A stretch of 64,000 nucleotides of DNA from Prorocentrum cordatum (GCA_963575745.1 CAUYUJ010018552.1:10001-74000); one strand, 5' to 3'. Counted from the first letter of the stretch, positions 41,501-52,690 are shown. Translations and numbers: made by a program. The notes: generated from the sequence alone by a model not told the origin.

Positions 41501-42540
41501 CACCGCCCCGCGCGCCATCCTTGTCGCGGCGCGCAATCTATGAGGAAAAAATCAAACCCTGCACTATTCGCAGCTGCCTGTGGATGGGTCCTTCGCCAGG
41601 CTAGCTTTTTCAGCTGCAGCATGTGCGACTCCACCAGCTTGTAAACACTGGGTTACTACCAGAAGCGTGCCTATCCAGGTCGCGACAGCTGTGCTGTGCG
41701 AATGGCAGCCTACCTCATGCAGCAGGTCCTCGGCCAAGCGACTGCCAGAGTCACGCCTGCATGACTGAACGCATGGCTGCTTATCTCATGCATATGCCAG
41801 GTATCAAACTAACGAATTTCAGCGGCTCGTCCGATATAACACACACGCTGGAATGGCATTCTTAAATCAACGCATGCAATGGTGGAGCTGCTGCTGTATC
41901 GGGAGGGATACCAGTGGGACATTTGGCATCTGGCTTCAATCGGCGCACAACCCTCTCGCAACGCAGCTCACGGCCCAGGATGGCGCTGGTGATGGGTAGT
42001 GGTGGTGTGTGAGCCTGGAAGCGTTTCTGCGTGTACCAGGTTGCCCAGAAGAAGTCTCCCACCCTTCTGGCGGCCAGCCAACTGTGGCATCCAAGCATGC
42101 GCCGACAACCGTCGCGACGGCACAAAGCGATAGATGGTAAAACCGGCAGTTCGTCGAACTGGGGAGGTGCATGCCTCGGGACCATGCTACAGAGCGATAT
42201 CACGGCGCCAGCGCGCCGATCGCAGCGTTCGCGATCACGGCGGCGTTCTGCCAATAGCTATGTCAGCCTACGCTCGTGCCCTTGCAGGCGTCGGAGAGGG
42301 CGACGTGGCGCAAGTTTGTAAGTACATCGAACGAATCGCGATGCACGGTCTAACGATACCTCAAATACAACACGCCCGAATACTGGAGCTCCCGCACGCA
42401 GCATACCAAGCGCCCGTGAGCTTACTGCTGAGCTGACTGCTGACTGCTACCCGCGCTTCAAAACCTCAAGGCATGTCCAGCACGGTGCCACGCCACGAGA
42501 GCTGCACAGCAGGCACCAGGAAGACGAGAACCCCCGCGGC
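41501..42540. other. Intergenic, no gene recognised
   Basis: Short frames only, with no motif. A GGGTCCTTCGCCAGGCTAGC block near 41,586 is shared with 17,344. Confidence 0.35.
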
Positions 42541-43418
42541 CTACCAGTGGGTGTTCTTCTCCACGAAGCGTTCGGGGTAATGTGCTTTATACACGTTCCA
42601 AGACAACCCGAGAGGGGGAAGGCTCATAAGAAGCTTCATCTGAGTGCCAGACAAGCCAAACAGATAAATCAAGCCATCTATCTCCGATGTGAAGACCATG
42701 CCGACGCAATCAAGGAGTACATCGGCATCGTCTTGTGCGCAGAGCAAATACCCAGAGCCAAATGCCAAGATCAGCACAGTCACCATCACTTTTGGCAACA
42801 CTGCAACCAAATAAATTGCGCCCCGCTCTGCTTTCGTAATTCCCACACCGTCGGCTGGCATGTAAAATGTGCGAAGACCTTGCTGGGCCTTCTGCAGTTC
42901 CAAGGGCGCGTGCTGGAGCGCAATGGGGATGCCCTGTGCATTTCCAGAGACTCCTTCAGCGACACGACGCTCGCGACGACAAAGACGGCGTTGCAACTAA
43001 TCCTCAGGGAAAGCCTCCCCTGTAGACGCGCGGGCCCCTTCCCTCGCGCGATCTCAAGAACCATGGGCGCCACCCCGCTGAGAATGAGGGGCTGTAGCAG
43101 CATGGCGATCGCCAGGCAGAAGAGCAGGGGGGCGATGGTGTTTTGGAGCCTGTGCGGGAATTTCACCGCGTCGTAGCTCAGCGCCGCGGTGATGGCGGCC
43201 CCGGTCACGGGCGCGGGCAAGGCGAGAGGCGCGAGGCCCGCCTCCTGGTCGAGCTGGAACGCCGCGAGGGCCCGCGGGTCTCCTACCTTGTCGACAGGCC
43301 TCTCGGGATGTTTGCTCTGCGTCGGTCCTCTAGAGATGCAATGGCCTCCAATGTCTGGGGGGTCCTCGCCGACGCCGAGGCCCCCGAAGAGCCCGAAGAC
43401 CGGGGCATGCCAGGGCAA
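42541..43418 (-). pseudogene. Broken multi-pass membrane protein gene
   Basis: The minus-strand frame from the Met at 43,418 contains a hydrophobic segment (IAPLLFCLAIAMLLQPLILS), then a second one (NAVFVVASVVSLKESLEMH). Near 42,930 the plausible frame changes and continues as GAIYLVAVLPKVMVTVLILA, then DDADVLLDCVGMVFTSEIDG and LIYLFGL, to a stop at 42,541. The last part resembles a pattern seen in a large family of dinoflagellate membrane proteins (a hydrophobic helix, then a D-x-LL-x-x-x-A/G-x-x-F-x-x-x-x-D/K helix). I know no function for that family. Either a frameshift or a short intron separates the two parts. No promoter signal is seen. Confidence 0.45.
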
Positions 43419-43424
43419 CGAGGC

Positions 43425-43865
43425 GCCGTGCTGTGAGGAGGCCCTCGCCGCACACGCGGATCCACTACCAACCCTGCCCCAACCTTGAGCAACTCGAGCC
43501 CAAATGTCGACGGATGTTAAGAAGCCTGGCTTGGGCCGTCTGGAAGCCTTTCCAAGAACGATCCCAAGACGATGTTAGAACAGCAGTCTTCAAAACGGTG
43601 ATGTTTACTTTCTTTTCGTTTGTTGAGGGGCTCCCTAGCGAAATCGTCATTGTCTGCAGTTATCAGGGCGCTCGTAGAGCCATATTGAAGTCATTATTTG
43701 GCTCTCAATTCTTCCTCTTGAAGCAATTCACGAAAGATGTCAAGGCGATGTTGAGAACATCTCATTGTTTGAAGATGTCCCCAACGAACTGCATACTGTC
43801 TGCCGTGCTCATTTTTCTGGTCCGCCGCCCTTGTCGGTCTTGTCTCCTGGGCAGCGCTCCTTAAG
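43425..43865. other. Intergenic, weak repeat similarity
   Basis: Contains diverged copies of the GATGTC...GCGAAA repeat (compare 39,620-40,045), for example AGCGAAATCGTCATTGTC near 43,638. The 3' untranslated region of the minus-strand LINE would also fall here. Confidence 0.4.
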
Positions 43866-43872
43866 GCGAGGC

Positions 43873-44449
43873 CTAACCCCTGAGCGGCCGCCCAGCGTCG
43901 TCGGCGCCGCACTTGGAGCATGCCACGAGCTCCTGGGTGCCCTCCCCTTCCCCGGCGCAGGCGTGGGACAGGGCATGCCCCAGGATGCTGAAGGCGACTG
44001 CGCTGGCCGAGAGGGCAGCCGAGCTGCTGCCTGTAGAGCGGCTACTCTCCGAGCGTGGCCGCATCCAGGCTGCAAGGTCCTCGCCGTCCTTGATTGGCCG
44101 TCTGCGGGCAGCAGTCGCGCCAGACGGTGCGGCACGCGCCGTCGTCGTCGCACTGCGCAAAGGCCCAGCCTTCACAGCGGAAGGCGCCGCACTGCAGCTC
44201 GGGCACCGAGCCATCGAGGTACAGCTTGCCGCTGAGCTTGCCAGCTGGCCAGCCGACGCATTGCACCCACATGGCGTCGTTGCGGCGACCCTGCGGTGGC
44301 CCTGGCGCGGGCAACCAGCAGCGGCAGAAGTTGCCGCCTGCGCGCCCGCCTGGGGCCCGCGCTCGTTCTGCAGCCTGCTTCGGCCGTGCCGACACCCCGT
44401 CGCGCCGCTGGGCCTCGAGCACGGGGCAGCCGAACAGGTGGTGCCTCAA

Positions 44450-44455
<6 letters not shown>
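43873..44455 (-). pseudogene. LINE 2 C-terminal region: zinc motif, RNase H start, zinc ribbon
   Basis: After the (GA)n-coded insertion the frame reads DTLRHHLFGCPVLEAQR, the usual Cys/His motif after a LINE RT, then GKLYLDGSVPELQCGAF and GWAFAQCDDDG, which fit the first strands of RNase H with its first Asp. It stops at 44,042. The neighbouring frame goes on to GTQELVACSKCGADDAG and RPLRG*, a terminal zinc ribbon like that of LINE 1 (58,015-58,075). The rest of RNase H (Glu helix, later Asp) is not visible, so it is deleted or scrambled. Confidence 0.7.
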
Positions 44456-44533
<78 letters not shown>

Positions 44534-44546
44534 TCTCTCTCTCTGC
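44456..44546. repeat. (CT)n microsatellite inside LINE 2
   Basis: About 44 CT units with one or two interruptions, lying between the RT thumb region and the Cys/His motif of the LINE. It would add a long Arg-Glu dipeptide run to the protein. Confidence 0.97.
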
Positions 44547-44659
44547 TCCGCAGCAGCCGCAGCGCGCATGTCCTTGTTCACACGCATCGAGGAACATGGC
44601 CTGCGCCCAGTGCGCGCTGGTGATGCAGGCCCCGAGCATCCCTCACTCTGGGCCCGCCG

Positions 44660-45740
44660 TCTAGTCCGAGCTGGCGTCCGATGGCGTCCCAGCGCAGTGG
44701 CCGCTGCAAGCGGGCGCCGTGGCTGAGCTTCCGCGTCGCACTACGGGCGGATGCACACCGAGCGCCAAGGCCAGCCTCCAAGCCCAGCTCCCGAGACCCG
44801 AGGTGCGCGAGGTCGAGCTCATCGCTAGAGCCCATGACCATGCACCGCTCGGACTTGAAGCGCCAGCCGATCCGCGCACGGGACAGCGCCACCGCGCCGA
44901 AGGGGGGGGCGCAGTGCTTCCATGGCGTGTAAGCTCTTGCGCGCCTGGCCGCTGCCGCCTGCAGCCCCCGCCCCATCATCCTGGGCGGCAGTTCGCATGT
45001 CTGCAGCAGCTCCGCCATCATATGGACTGCGTGGCCAACCGTGAGGGCTGCAGGATCCAGGTTGCGCCTCCTCCTGAGCTCGGCGCACCGCATGCACAGC
45101 CCTCGCTCCGCGCCCATGGGGGGCGCTCCTGCGCTGCGGCGAGCCGCAAGCCTCCATCTGCGCGGCTCACCGTCCGCGTTGCCCGCGACCGTGCGACCGC
45201 ACACCATGCTGGCCGTGGGCCCAGCCTTGCAGATCGGGTCCAGCCTGCGAGCTCGGCGAAGCGCTCCTGCAGCTCGAACTCGCCCCTCAAGCACTCCACT
45301 CCTCTCATTGGCGGCGTCCAAGCCGACGCTCCTGACCTGCAAGGTCTTACGGAAGGGCCAGCCTTGCGACTTCCTGCACACCCCGAGCTGGCGCCCAAGG
45401 CTGGGGCGCGAAGCGAGGAGGGTCGACTGAGCAGCACTGAGGGGAGGGTGCTGGACACGGAGGCGACGCGCCACTTCCAGCCCAGCGCGGCCGAGCCGTG
45501 CAGCCACCAGCTGCTCCGTGCCCATGGCCTGCATCGCGCTGCCGCTGACGACAATGCGAGCGCCCACCAGCGGCCTGCCGCCCGCTGAGGCGGTGCGGAG
45601 GGCTGCCAGCCCAGGCAGCCTGGCCACAAAGATGGCGCACGCACTCCCCGCCAGACCTGTCCCGTTGGTGCAGAACGACTCGGTGGCCAGGCCCGCGACG
45701 GAAACGGACCGTGGTCTCTGGTAGAATACCAGCAGCGTCA
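44660..45740 (-). pseudogene. LINE 2 reverse transcriptase remnant (motif B to thumb)
   Basis: The frame contains FYQRPRSVSVAGL and NGTGLAGSACAIFVARL, which fit RT motif B of LINEs. The place where motif C is expected reads GARIVVSGSAMQAMG without the two aspartates. Downstream, GLEVARRLRVQH, LGLDAANERSGVLEGRV and RIGWRFKSER fit the thumb and connection. Motif A and the fingers are absent: only about 30 residues separate the end of the endonuclease from motif B. The enzyme cannot be active as written. Confidence 0.65.
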
Positions 45741-45829
45741 CAACGCACCCACCAGCGTCGACACCAGGAAAACGACCAGGACGCACCAGTATCAGTATCT
45801 GCACCAGGGCGCCGGGCCCCGCGCCCTGC

Positions 45830-46520
45830 CTGCAGCAGCAGCCACACAGGCTTGTGCGGGCGCAGCCCAAAGCCACCCAGAGCCGAGGCCTTCCCGACGC
45901 CATGGGCCAGGCAAAAGGGGCCCACGAACCAGTCGTTCGCATGCTCCGCCCCTTGGGCCACACAGGTGCACTCAGCAGGCCCAGGTACGTGCCGCGCTGC
46001 ACACGAGGCCAGCCCAACTCGTGCAGCGTGCCAGGCTCCATGTTGAAGTCACCCAGCGCGAGCCAGGGCCTGCCCTCGGACAGCGCCAGGTCGCCGAAGG
46101 CCGCGAGGATGTCGAGGTTGATGCCCTTGGGCCCCATGGCGCCCTGCAGGTGCCACGAGCGCGCCAGGACCAGCAGCCCCGACGCCGCGGTGACCGTGAC
46201 CCCGACAAAGCGATGCCTCAAGTCACTCGGCGTCGCCCACGCAATCTCCGCAGCCTGTAGGTCGCTGCGCGCCAGGGTTGCCACGCTCCCTGAGTTCGCC
46301 AGCGGGCCCTCCTTGTCCGCGGGCGCCGGCGCATGGGGGAACGCCGAAAAGCCCGAGCGCAGCACTGCTCCTCTGGCCTCTTCCAGGCGGTGCGGAGTCA
46401 GGCGGGTCTCCTCCAGCCCGCAGCGGACGTCCTGAGCTGCCGTCGCGGCTTGGCCTGGCGCTGGTGGGGCCTGCGCACTCCCGAGGGCGAGGGCCCGCTT
46501 GCCGCCGAGGCGGGCCACTT
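45830..46520 (-). pseudogene. LINE 2 APE-type endonuclease, frameshifted
   Basis: An endonuclease/exonuclease/phosphatase fold. CGLEETRLTPHRLEEARG corresponds to the conserved QET motif with its metal-binding Glu. GSVATLARSDL corresponds to the GGxxILV strand. WLALGDFNMEPG is the conserved GDFN motif (46,035-46,060). After about 45,990 the frame changes: HANDWFVGPFCLAHGVG and LRPHKPVWLLL carry the final strands with the catalytic His. In LINEs this domain nicks the target to prime reverse transcription. Confidence 0.75.
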
Positions 46521-46567
46521 CGGCGCCGCCGCCCTCCTGCTGCCTAGGCCTGGCGCCACTGGCGTGG

Positions 46568-47904
46568 CTACGCGCACGGCTGCCGTGGCTTCTCTCCTCC
46601 GCCGCGACTCTCAGCAGCGCGGCCAGCAGGGCGAGCAGCAAGAGGGGCCAAGTCCTCAGCCTCGGCCGCCAGCTCCCGCTTGCGCGCCTGGGCAACCTTC
46701 GGCCACTCGCCGTTGGCGTCGCCTCGGCGTTCGGCCTGGCCGCGCTCCGCGGCGCACTGTGGCTGCCAAGGCCTGCAGCCTCCTGCGTGGTCGCCGTCCT
46801 CGCTGTCGATGTCATCCATGGGGCATGGCTCCGCCCAGGGCACTCTCCTCGGGGCCGCAGGGGCTTCGGCGAGCTGCGCACGCACCGCCTCCACCCGGGC
46901 GCGAATGGCCGCCCATGCCACTTCGAAGTTGCTGGAGCCCCACGCCTCGGGCAGCTTGTCCAGCTTCATGAGGGGCCCTGGGACCTGGCTGGCTCCTGCC
47001 CACTCGGCTGCACGCTGACGCAGCTGCGCAGCGGCCTCCACTCGGGCCTCCTCCTCGAGGGCGTGGAGCGCACGGCTGGCCTCCTCCACCTCCGCATCGA
47101 GCTGCGCCAGCTCCTCCTGGGCCTTCTGTTCGCAGAAGGCATCTATACACCACCACCGTGCCAAGGCAGGGTCATCCTGGGCCCCAGGATGGTGTATACG
47201 CCCTCCTGGCCGAGGCCAAGAGGGTCCATACACCATCCTGGGGCCCAGGATGGCCCTAGCCTAGCACGGTGGTGGTGTATAGATGCCTTCGTCGGATTCT
47301 GCAGCTGGGCCTCGGCGATGCCACGTGCTGCTTGCTTCTGCTCCAGGCCCTGGCGCGCGGCTCGGAGGCGCCTCTCTTCCTTGCTGATGGCGTTCGCCTC
47401 CGCGTGGAGCACCGCCGACAGAGGCATGGAGGACGCCTTCTGCACTGCTGCCGCGCGCTGGGCCTCCGCCAGCTCTGCGCGCTTGGATTCCAGCTGGCTG
47501 GCAACGACGTCGGTGAAGCAGCAATCGACCCCGTCGGGCGGCCCTGCCTGCAGCGCCTCCAGCTGCTCGACCGCCACTTGCAGCCTCTCGATCGCCGTGG
47601 CGTCGCTGCCGCTGGGCGTCCCGCTGGCTCCCGACGCCGAGGTCTGCGACTTGGAGGTCGCCGCACTCGCAGCCGCGCTGCGGGCCTGCCGTTGGGCACG
47701 GCACCCGCGCGGCTGGTCCACCCAGCCGTCCTTGTCTTCCTGGGGCTTGGCCTTGGCTGCTGCTTCCAGGGCCCATGGCGGAGCTGCGTACCCACAGCCA
47801 AGGCACGTGGTGCGCCAATCCCAATTCCACCCTCCGCAGCTGCACATCCAGTACTTCCTGCTGCGCCTGCTACCGCTGCCGCCACCCCGCGAGGAGCGCG
47901 CCAT
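46568..47904 (-). pseudogene. LINE 2 ORF1: RanBP2-type zinc finger and coiled coil, split by a MITE
   Basis: I chose the start at the Met at 47,904 (MARSSRGGG) because the zinc finger follows within 15 residues. The finger reads YWMCSCGGWNWDWRTTCLGCGY, whose W-x-C-x-C-x(n)-C-x2-C pattern is RanBP2-type, a single-strand RNA-binding fold. A long Ala/Glu-rich coiled coil (about 47,600-47,000) follows, interrupted at 47,135-47,290 by the foldback MITE. Removing the insert joins NPTKA to FCEQKAQEELAQ in one frame. After the coiled coil come PMDDIDSEDGDHAG and a basic tail, ending at 46,568. It probably binds element RNA. Confidence 0.65.
47135..47290. mobile_element. 156-bp foldback MITE inserted in LINE 2 ORF1
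   Basis: The arms start GAAGGCATCTATACACCACC and match the opposite end exactly for at least 25 bp. A second inner stem uses CATCCTGGGCCCCAGGATG-type blocks, so nearly the whole element is self-complementary. The insertion point falls inside the coiled-coil codons of ORF1. The exact target duplication cannot be fixed because the target (AAGGCCTT) is itself palindromic. Confidence 0.85.
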
Positions 47905-48047
47905 GGCCCAGGCCGCGCAGGCTGGCAGGTCGCTCCACCGCGCCGCGAAGGCAGAGAGCACAACAAGGAAGTGCACTGGCCAAAAGCGAGGAAACCCTCG
48001 CGCTCGCAACGCCGCGGACGACTTGCGGTCGTCGGGTGCTCCATGGC

Positions 48048-48069
48048 CTTAGGCCAAAATGGCTACGGA
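48048..48069 (-). other. Relic of the dinoflagellate spliced leader
   Basis: On the minus strand the 22 nt read TCCGTAGCCATTTTGGC followed by CTAAG. The conserved dinoflagellate leader is DCCGTAGCCATTTTGGC followed by TCAAG, so 20 of 22 positions agree. It lies 144 nt upstream of the Met chosen for LINE 2 ORF1 and on the same strand. This is expected if a trans-spliced mRNA was reverse transcribed and integrated. Confidence 0.85.
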
Positions 48070-48204
48070 AAAGATGTTTTGTGTTCTGCCGTGCTCCTGC
48101 GTGTGCTGCCGTGATCCTGTATTCTGCCGTGCTCCTTTGTATTCTGCCATGGTCCTGCTCTGCCGTGCTCCTATGTTCTGCCGTGCTCCTGTGTGTTCAG
48201 ATTA

Positions 48205-48525
48205 CTAAATGTGACGCAGATTCAGCCACATCGGCCAGCTCGCTTCTCGTACTTCGAAGACGCTTCCCGTCATCCGCCAACAAAGAATTCCGTTGCACCC
48301 GGCGCCCTCTATCAGTCAGAACTTTATTAGATATGACGCAAATTCAGCCACAACGTCCAGCCCGCTTCTCGTCTCGAAGACGCTTCCCGTCATCCCGTGC
48401 ACCCCGCCACCCTCTATTAGTAAGAACTTTATTAGATATGATGCAGATTCAACCACAACGTCCAGCTCGCCTCTCGTACCTCGGAGACGCTTCCCGTCAT
48501 CCGCCGACCCTGTCGGCGTGTGTGA
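48205..48525. repeat. Tandem repeat of about 105-120 bp, three copies
   Basis: The unit contains GACGCAGATTCAGCCACA, CCAGC-CGC-TCTCGTAC, AAGACGCTTCCCGTCATCC and AGAACTTTATTAGATATGA. Upstream, 48,085-48,200 carries several TTCTGCCGTGCTCCTG units. Confidence 0.9.
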
Positions 48526-48970
48526 GGGGACTTTCCGTTCGAGGCGTCGTCGCCGTCATTCGTTCATCGTCGTCTCTGTCGCCCTGTTCCCCTGCGCCCC
48601 CTCAAGCGCGCCAGCCAGAGCGAAATGGAGCAACGCCGTCGTGCACTCGAGAGAAGCCCCTTCCCTTTGAGATGCCCCTCCCGCCAGGAATGGGGGGGGG
48701 GGTCCCGGGTCCGGGCCCGGGGGAGGTCCCAGGTTCCGGACCCAGGTCCAGGCCAGGGGGGGGTCCCGGGCCTCCTGGGGCGCAGAGGCCATAAGAAAGC
48801 GTCAAGACGGGCCAGGAGTGCCCCAAAAGCTCCCAATGACAGCCCACGAGGGCCACGAATCGCAGAGCGATCTGTCCAAGACGCTTGGACGGCCTCCAGA
48901 CGGCCCAAGAATCCTGCAAGACGCTCAGAGAAGCCTCCAGGAGCAGTCCCACGAGTGCCTCGAGAACAAA
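48526..48970. other. Intergenic with a CCAAG-type repeat field
   Basis: Unique-looking DNA with G-runs, then a short-period purine-rich field at 48,790-48,960. No gene recognised. Confidence 0.4.
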
Positions 48971-49860
48971 TATGATCGTTTCACGAACCCAGAAAGGTAT
49001 ATGGAAATATAAGGCTTGGCAGCGTTTCAAAGACACCTGATTGGGCAACGGGCAAACGCAATGCTGAACGTATCGATCTTGATGTACCGTGCCAAGGGCT
49101 GTGCTGTGCTGCGCCGTGCTGAATTGCGATGTGCCATGCCGCGATTGCGCTCTATAGCGTTGTGGATCGAGTCCTCCTTTGCATCCGAGTCCTGACCGAA
49201 CTGATCCGGATCTTAAGCTCGAGTTGCCTGGGCCAAAGTAGCTGCCCCAAAGCGAATTGACAGGGGAACATGCCAGGAGGACGCGCTGCGGAACCTCCCA
49301 AAGGATGCGCCAGGCGACGTGCCAAGGGACGTGCCATGGGGACGCACCGTGGGACGTGCCAAGGTGACGCGCTACGGAACGTGCCAGTGGACGTGCCACG
49401 GGACGTGCCAGGGGACGCGCCGCGCGACATGCCAGGGAGACTCGCCACGGGACGCGCCACGGAACGTGCCAAGGCACATGCCAGGTTGCAAAGCTGAGTG
49501 TATCGATCTTGATGTACCGTGCCAAAGGCTGTACTGTGCTGCGCCGTGCTGAACTGCGATGTGCCATGCTGCGATTGTGCTCTATAATGTTGTGGATCGA
49601 GTCCTCCTTTGAATCTGATCTGGATCTTACGCTCGAGCTGCCTGAGCACAAAGTAGCTGCCCCAAAGCGAATTGACAGGGGAACATGCCAGGAGGACGCG
49701 CCGTGGAACGTCCCAAGGGACGTGCCAGGCGACGTGCCAGGGGACGTGCCACGGGGACGCACCGCAGGACGTGCCAAGGGGACGCGCTACGGAACGTGCC
49801 AGTGGACGTGCCACCTCATGCTAGACATCCGCCTGGGCGAACTGGACACGTGAAAACAAG
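48970..49860. repeat. Complex satellite, unit R, two tandem copies
   Basis: Each copy contains AACGCAATGCTGAACG-type sequence, ATCGATCTTGATGTACCGTG, GTGGATCGAGTCCTCCTTTG, AATTGACAGGGGAACATGCC and then a minisatellite of GGGACGTGCCA units. Copies start at about 48,995 and 49,480. The same unit recurs at 61,165-62,965. Translated PRDVPGDAPRD peptides are products of the minisatellite. Confidence 0.9.
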
Positions 49861-51720
49861 TGGTTCGCTCGAGACATCCTCGACACATCATCATGTTAGA
49901 CGTCCGTGCCAGGCCCCCAGGAAGGCCCCAGGAGGCCCATGCTAAATACCCCCTAGGTGGCCTGGACACGTTAAAGCACCTATTTCCGCCATGTTAAATA
50001 CCCCCCTGGGATGCTTGGACAGGGAAAACCATGTGGTTCCAATTCGGGACAATCATAATAGATATCCCCCTCGACGGCCTGGACACGTAAACACCCGTGG
50101 GACCAGCTCTGGGCAACCATGTTAGATACTCCCCTGGGTGACCTGGACACGTTAAAACAAGTGGTCCTTTCTCGGGGCAATCATGTTAGATACACCCCTG
50201 GGTGGCCTGGACACGCAAAAACAATTGTTTCCAGCTCAGGGCAACCATGTTAAATACACCCCTGGGTGGCCTGGACACGTAAAACCACGTGGTGCCAGCT
50301 CGGGACAACCATTTTGATACACCCCTGAGTGGCCTGAACACTTGAAAACACGCGGTTCCAGCGCAGGACCACCATGTTAGATACCCCTCCTGGGTGGCCT
50401 AAACATGTAAAAACACGTAGTTCCAGCTCGGGACCACCACGTTTGATACCCCCCTGGGTGGCCTGGACACGTGAACACAAGTGATTCCAGCTCGGGACCA
50501 CCATTTTAGATACCCCCTGCGTGGCCTGGATACGCTGAATTCGCGCTCCCGCTCGAGACATCCTCGCAATGTCTTCCCTGGAGAGGCCCCCAACGCGCCA
50601 CTCCCTGCCCAGAGCAAGAGAACATAACTTTTCGGTTGTGTGTTCGGGTAACGGTTTTCGGCCCCCGTGCGTTTCCTGACCATTCCGCGTTGGGCCCGAC
50701 GCCATGTTCGATACCCCCCGGGGTGGCCTGGACACGTAAAACAAGTGGTTCCAGCTCGGGACAATCATGTGAGATACCCCCCTGGGCGGCCAGCAAACGT
50801 AAAAACACGGGGGACCAGCTCTGGGCAACCATGTTAGATACACCCCTGGGTGGCCTGGACACGGTAAAACACGTGATCCTTGCTCTGGGCAACCATATTA
50901 GATACTCCCTGTGTGGCCTGGACATGTAAAAACGTGGGTGCCAGCTCAGGACAACCATGTTAGATACACCTCTGGGCGGCCTGGACACGTTAAAACACGT
51001 GGTCCTTGCTCGGGACAGCCATGTTAGATGCCCCCTAGGTGGCCAGGACACGAAAACACACGTGGTGCCAGCTCGGGACAACCAGGTTAGATACACCCCT
51101 GAGTGGTCGGGACAATCATGTTAGATACCCCTCTCGGCTGCCTGGACACGAAAAACACGTGTTTCCTGCTCGGGACAAACATGTTAGATACCCTCCTACG
51201 TGCGCTCCCGCTCGAGGCATCCTCGCAGTGTCTTCCCTGGAGAGGCCCCCAACGCGCCACTCCCTGCCCAGAGCAAGAGAACATCACTTTCCTGTATTGG
51301 GATATGTGTTCAGGTAGCGCTTTTCTGCCCCCCGTGTGTTTCCTGACAATTCGGCGTTGGGCCCGACGCCATGTTGGATATCCCCCCTGGGCGGCCTGGA
51401 CACGTAAAAGCACGTGGACAATCATGTGAGATATCCCCCTGGGTAACCTGGACACGTAAAAACACGGGGTGCCAGCTCGCGACAACCATGTTAGATACCC
51501 CCCTGGGTGGCCTGGACACTTGAAAAAACGCGGTTCCAGCGCAGGACCACCATGTTAGATACCCCTCCTGGGTGGCCTAAACATGTAAAAACACGTAGTT
51601 CCAGCTCGAAACCACCACGTTAGATACCCCCCTGGGTGGTCTCGACACGTGAACACAAGTGATTCCAGCTCGGGACCACCATGTTAGATACCCACCTGAT
51701 GGCCTGCACACCTAAAAACT
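49860..51720. repeat. Satellite array, about 65-bp unit, roughly 28 copies, with larger duplications
   Basis: The unit contains TGGCCTGGACACGTAAAA, CACGTGGTTCCAGCTCGGGA and CCATGTTAGATACCCCCCTG. A non-satellite block of about 180 bp (starting CGCTCCCGCTCGAG and containing CCCAACGCGCCACTCCCTGC) occurs at 50,540 and again at 51,205. A second shared block joins 50,320-50,490 and 51,510-51,680, so the domain grew by segmental duplication. Confidence 0.92.
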
Positions 51721-52690
51721 CACAGTTCCAGCCCACCCAGGGGGAATACCCAACATGCGGTCGTCTGGAGCGCCAGCTACGGACAACCATGTTGGATACC
51801 CCCCTGGCCGACCTGGGCACGCGAAAACAAGCATTTCGCCTGAGACATCCTCTGAATTCTGGTCCCCACGATGCCCCCGCTCGAGACATCTTCCAACTCT
51901 GCAAAGCCAGCGTTTCGCTCGAGACATGTTCAATACTTCTGCAAAACAAGCGTTGCGCTCGGGACAGCCTCAATAATAATTCCGCTGGCCCTCTTCGACC
52001 TCGTTTTTTATTATAAAATGATTCCGACGGCCTCTTTCAAAACGAGGCGGGGGGGGGAACCAACTAAAAGAGATCCCTGTGCCGGAGCCCTTTCTAGGAA
52101 CATCCATTGGTGTTGCATGATTTCAGCGTTCTCGCTTCTCCCGCTTCCCGACGCTCTAGTAGGCCCAAGCGGCCCCCAAGATCGCCCCCAGACAGTCCCA
52201 GAAGGCCCCACAAGCGACCTAAAAGCGGCCCAAGAAAGTCCCAAGACGGCCCAAAACCTTCTCAAAGGGCCCCAGAGGCCCCCAAGACGGCTCCAAGACG
52301 GCGCCGAGACGACGGACAAAACGGACATTTCGAGCCCTCCGCCCCGAGTGCTCCCAGGAGAAACCAAGAGGCCCCCCAGAGGCCCCCAAGAAGCCCCGAA
52401 GAGACACCAAGATGCTCCCGAGAAGCCTCCGGGAAGCTCCAGCAGGCCCCCAAGAGGCCCCCAATAGACCCCAACACTGTCCCCCGAAGCCCCAAGAGCG
52501 TTTCGACCAGACCCCAAGAGGCATCCCTGAGGATGCTGACCAACGTCAGCGTCGTCGTCGTCGTCGGCAGCCCGTTGGTGTATATACAATGTGGTTGCCT
52601 CGCTGCCGTTTTGTCTTTGTGGCGACACACCACCCCGATCCTGGTAGATGGCGAATCCATGGCGACTCCTCCGCCATCCAGCTCATCATC
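51720..52690. repeat. Repeat edge and CCAAG-type field
   Basis: CGAGACATC-type blocks at 51,840-51,960 match the window end (63,850-64,000). 52,150-52,530 is a short-period CCCAAGAGGCCC field. No gene recognised. Confidence 0.6.

Larger units (their letters stand above)
43873..48069 (-). mobile_element. LINE retrotransposon 2, defective, with spliced-leader relic at its 5' end
   Basis: Read from 48,069 downwards: a spliced-leader-like sequence, about 140 bp of leader, ORF1 with a RanBP2-type zinc finger and coiled coil, an APE-type endonuclease, part of an RT (motif B and thumb), a CH-type zinc motif, an RNase H start and a terminal zinc ribbon. Domain order and content fit LINEs with APE endonuclease and RNase H. 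It is defective through an internal RT deletion, frameshifts, a foldback MITE (47,135-47,290) and a (CT)n tract (44,456-44,546). No poly(A) tail or target duplication was found. Confidence 0.8.

Noticed and set aside
49270-49497. PRDVPGDAPRD repeat peptides in the R satellite
   Set aside because: Translation of a GGGACGTGCCA minisatellite that occurs in many copies with frame-breaking differences.
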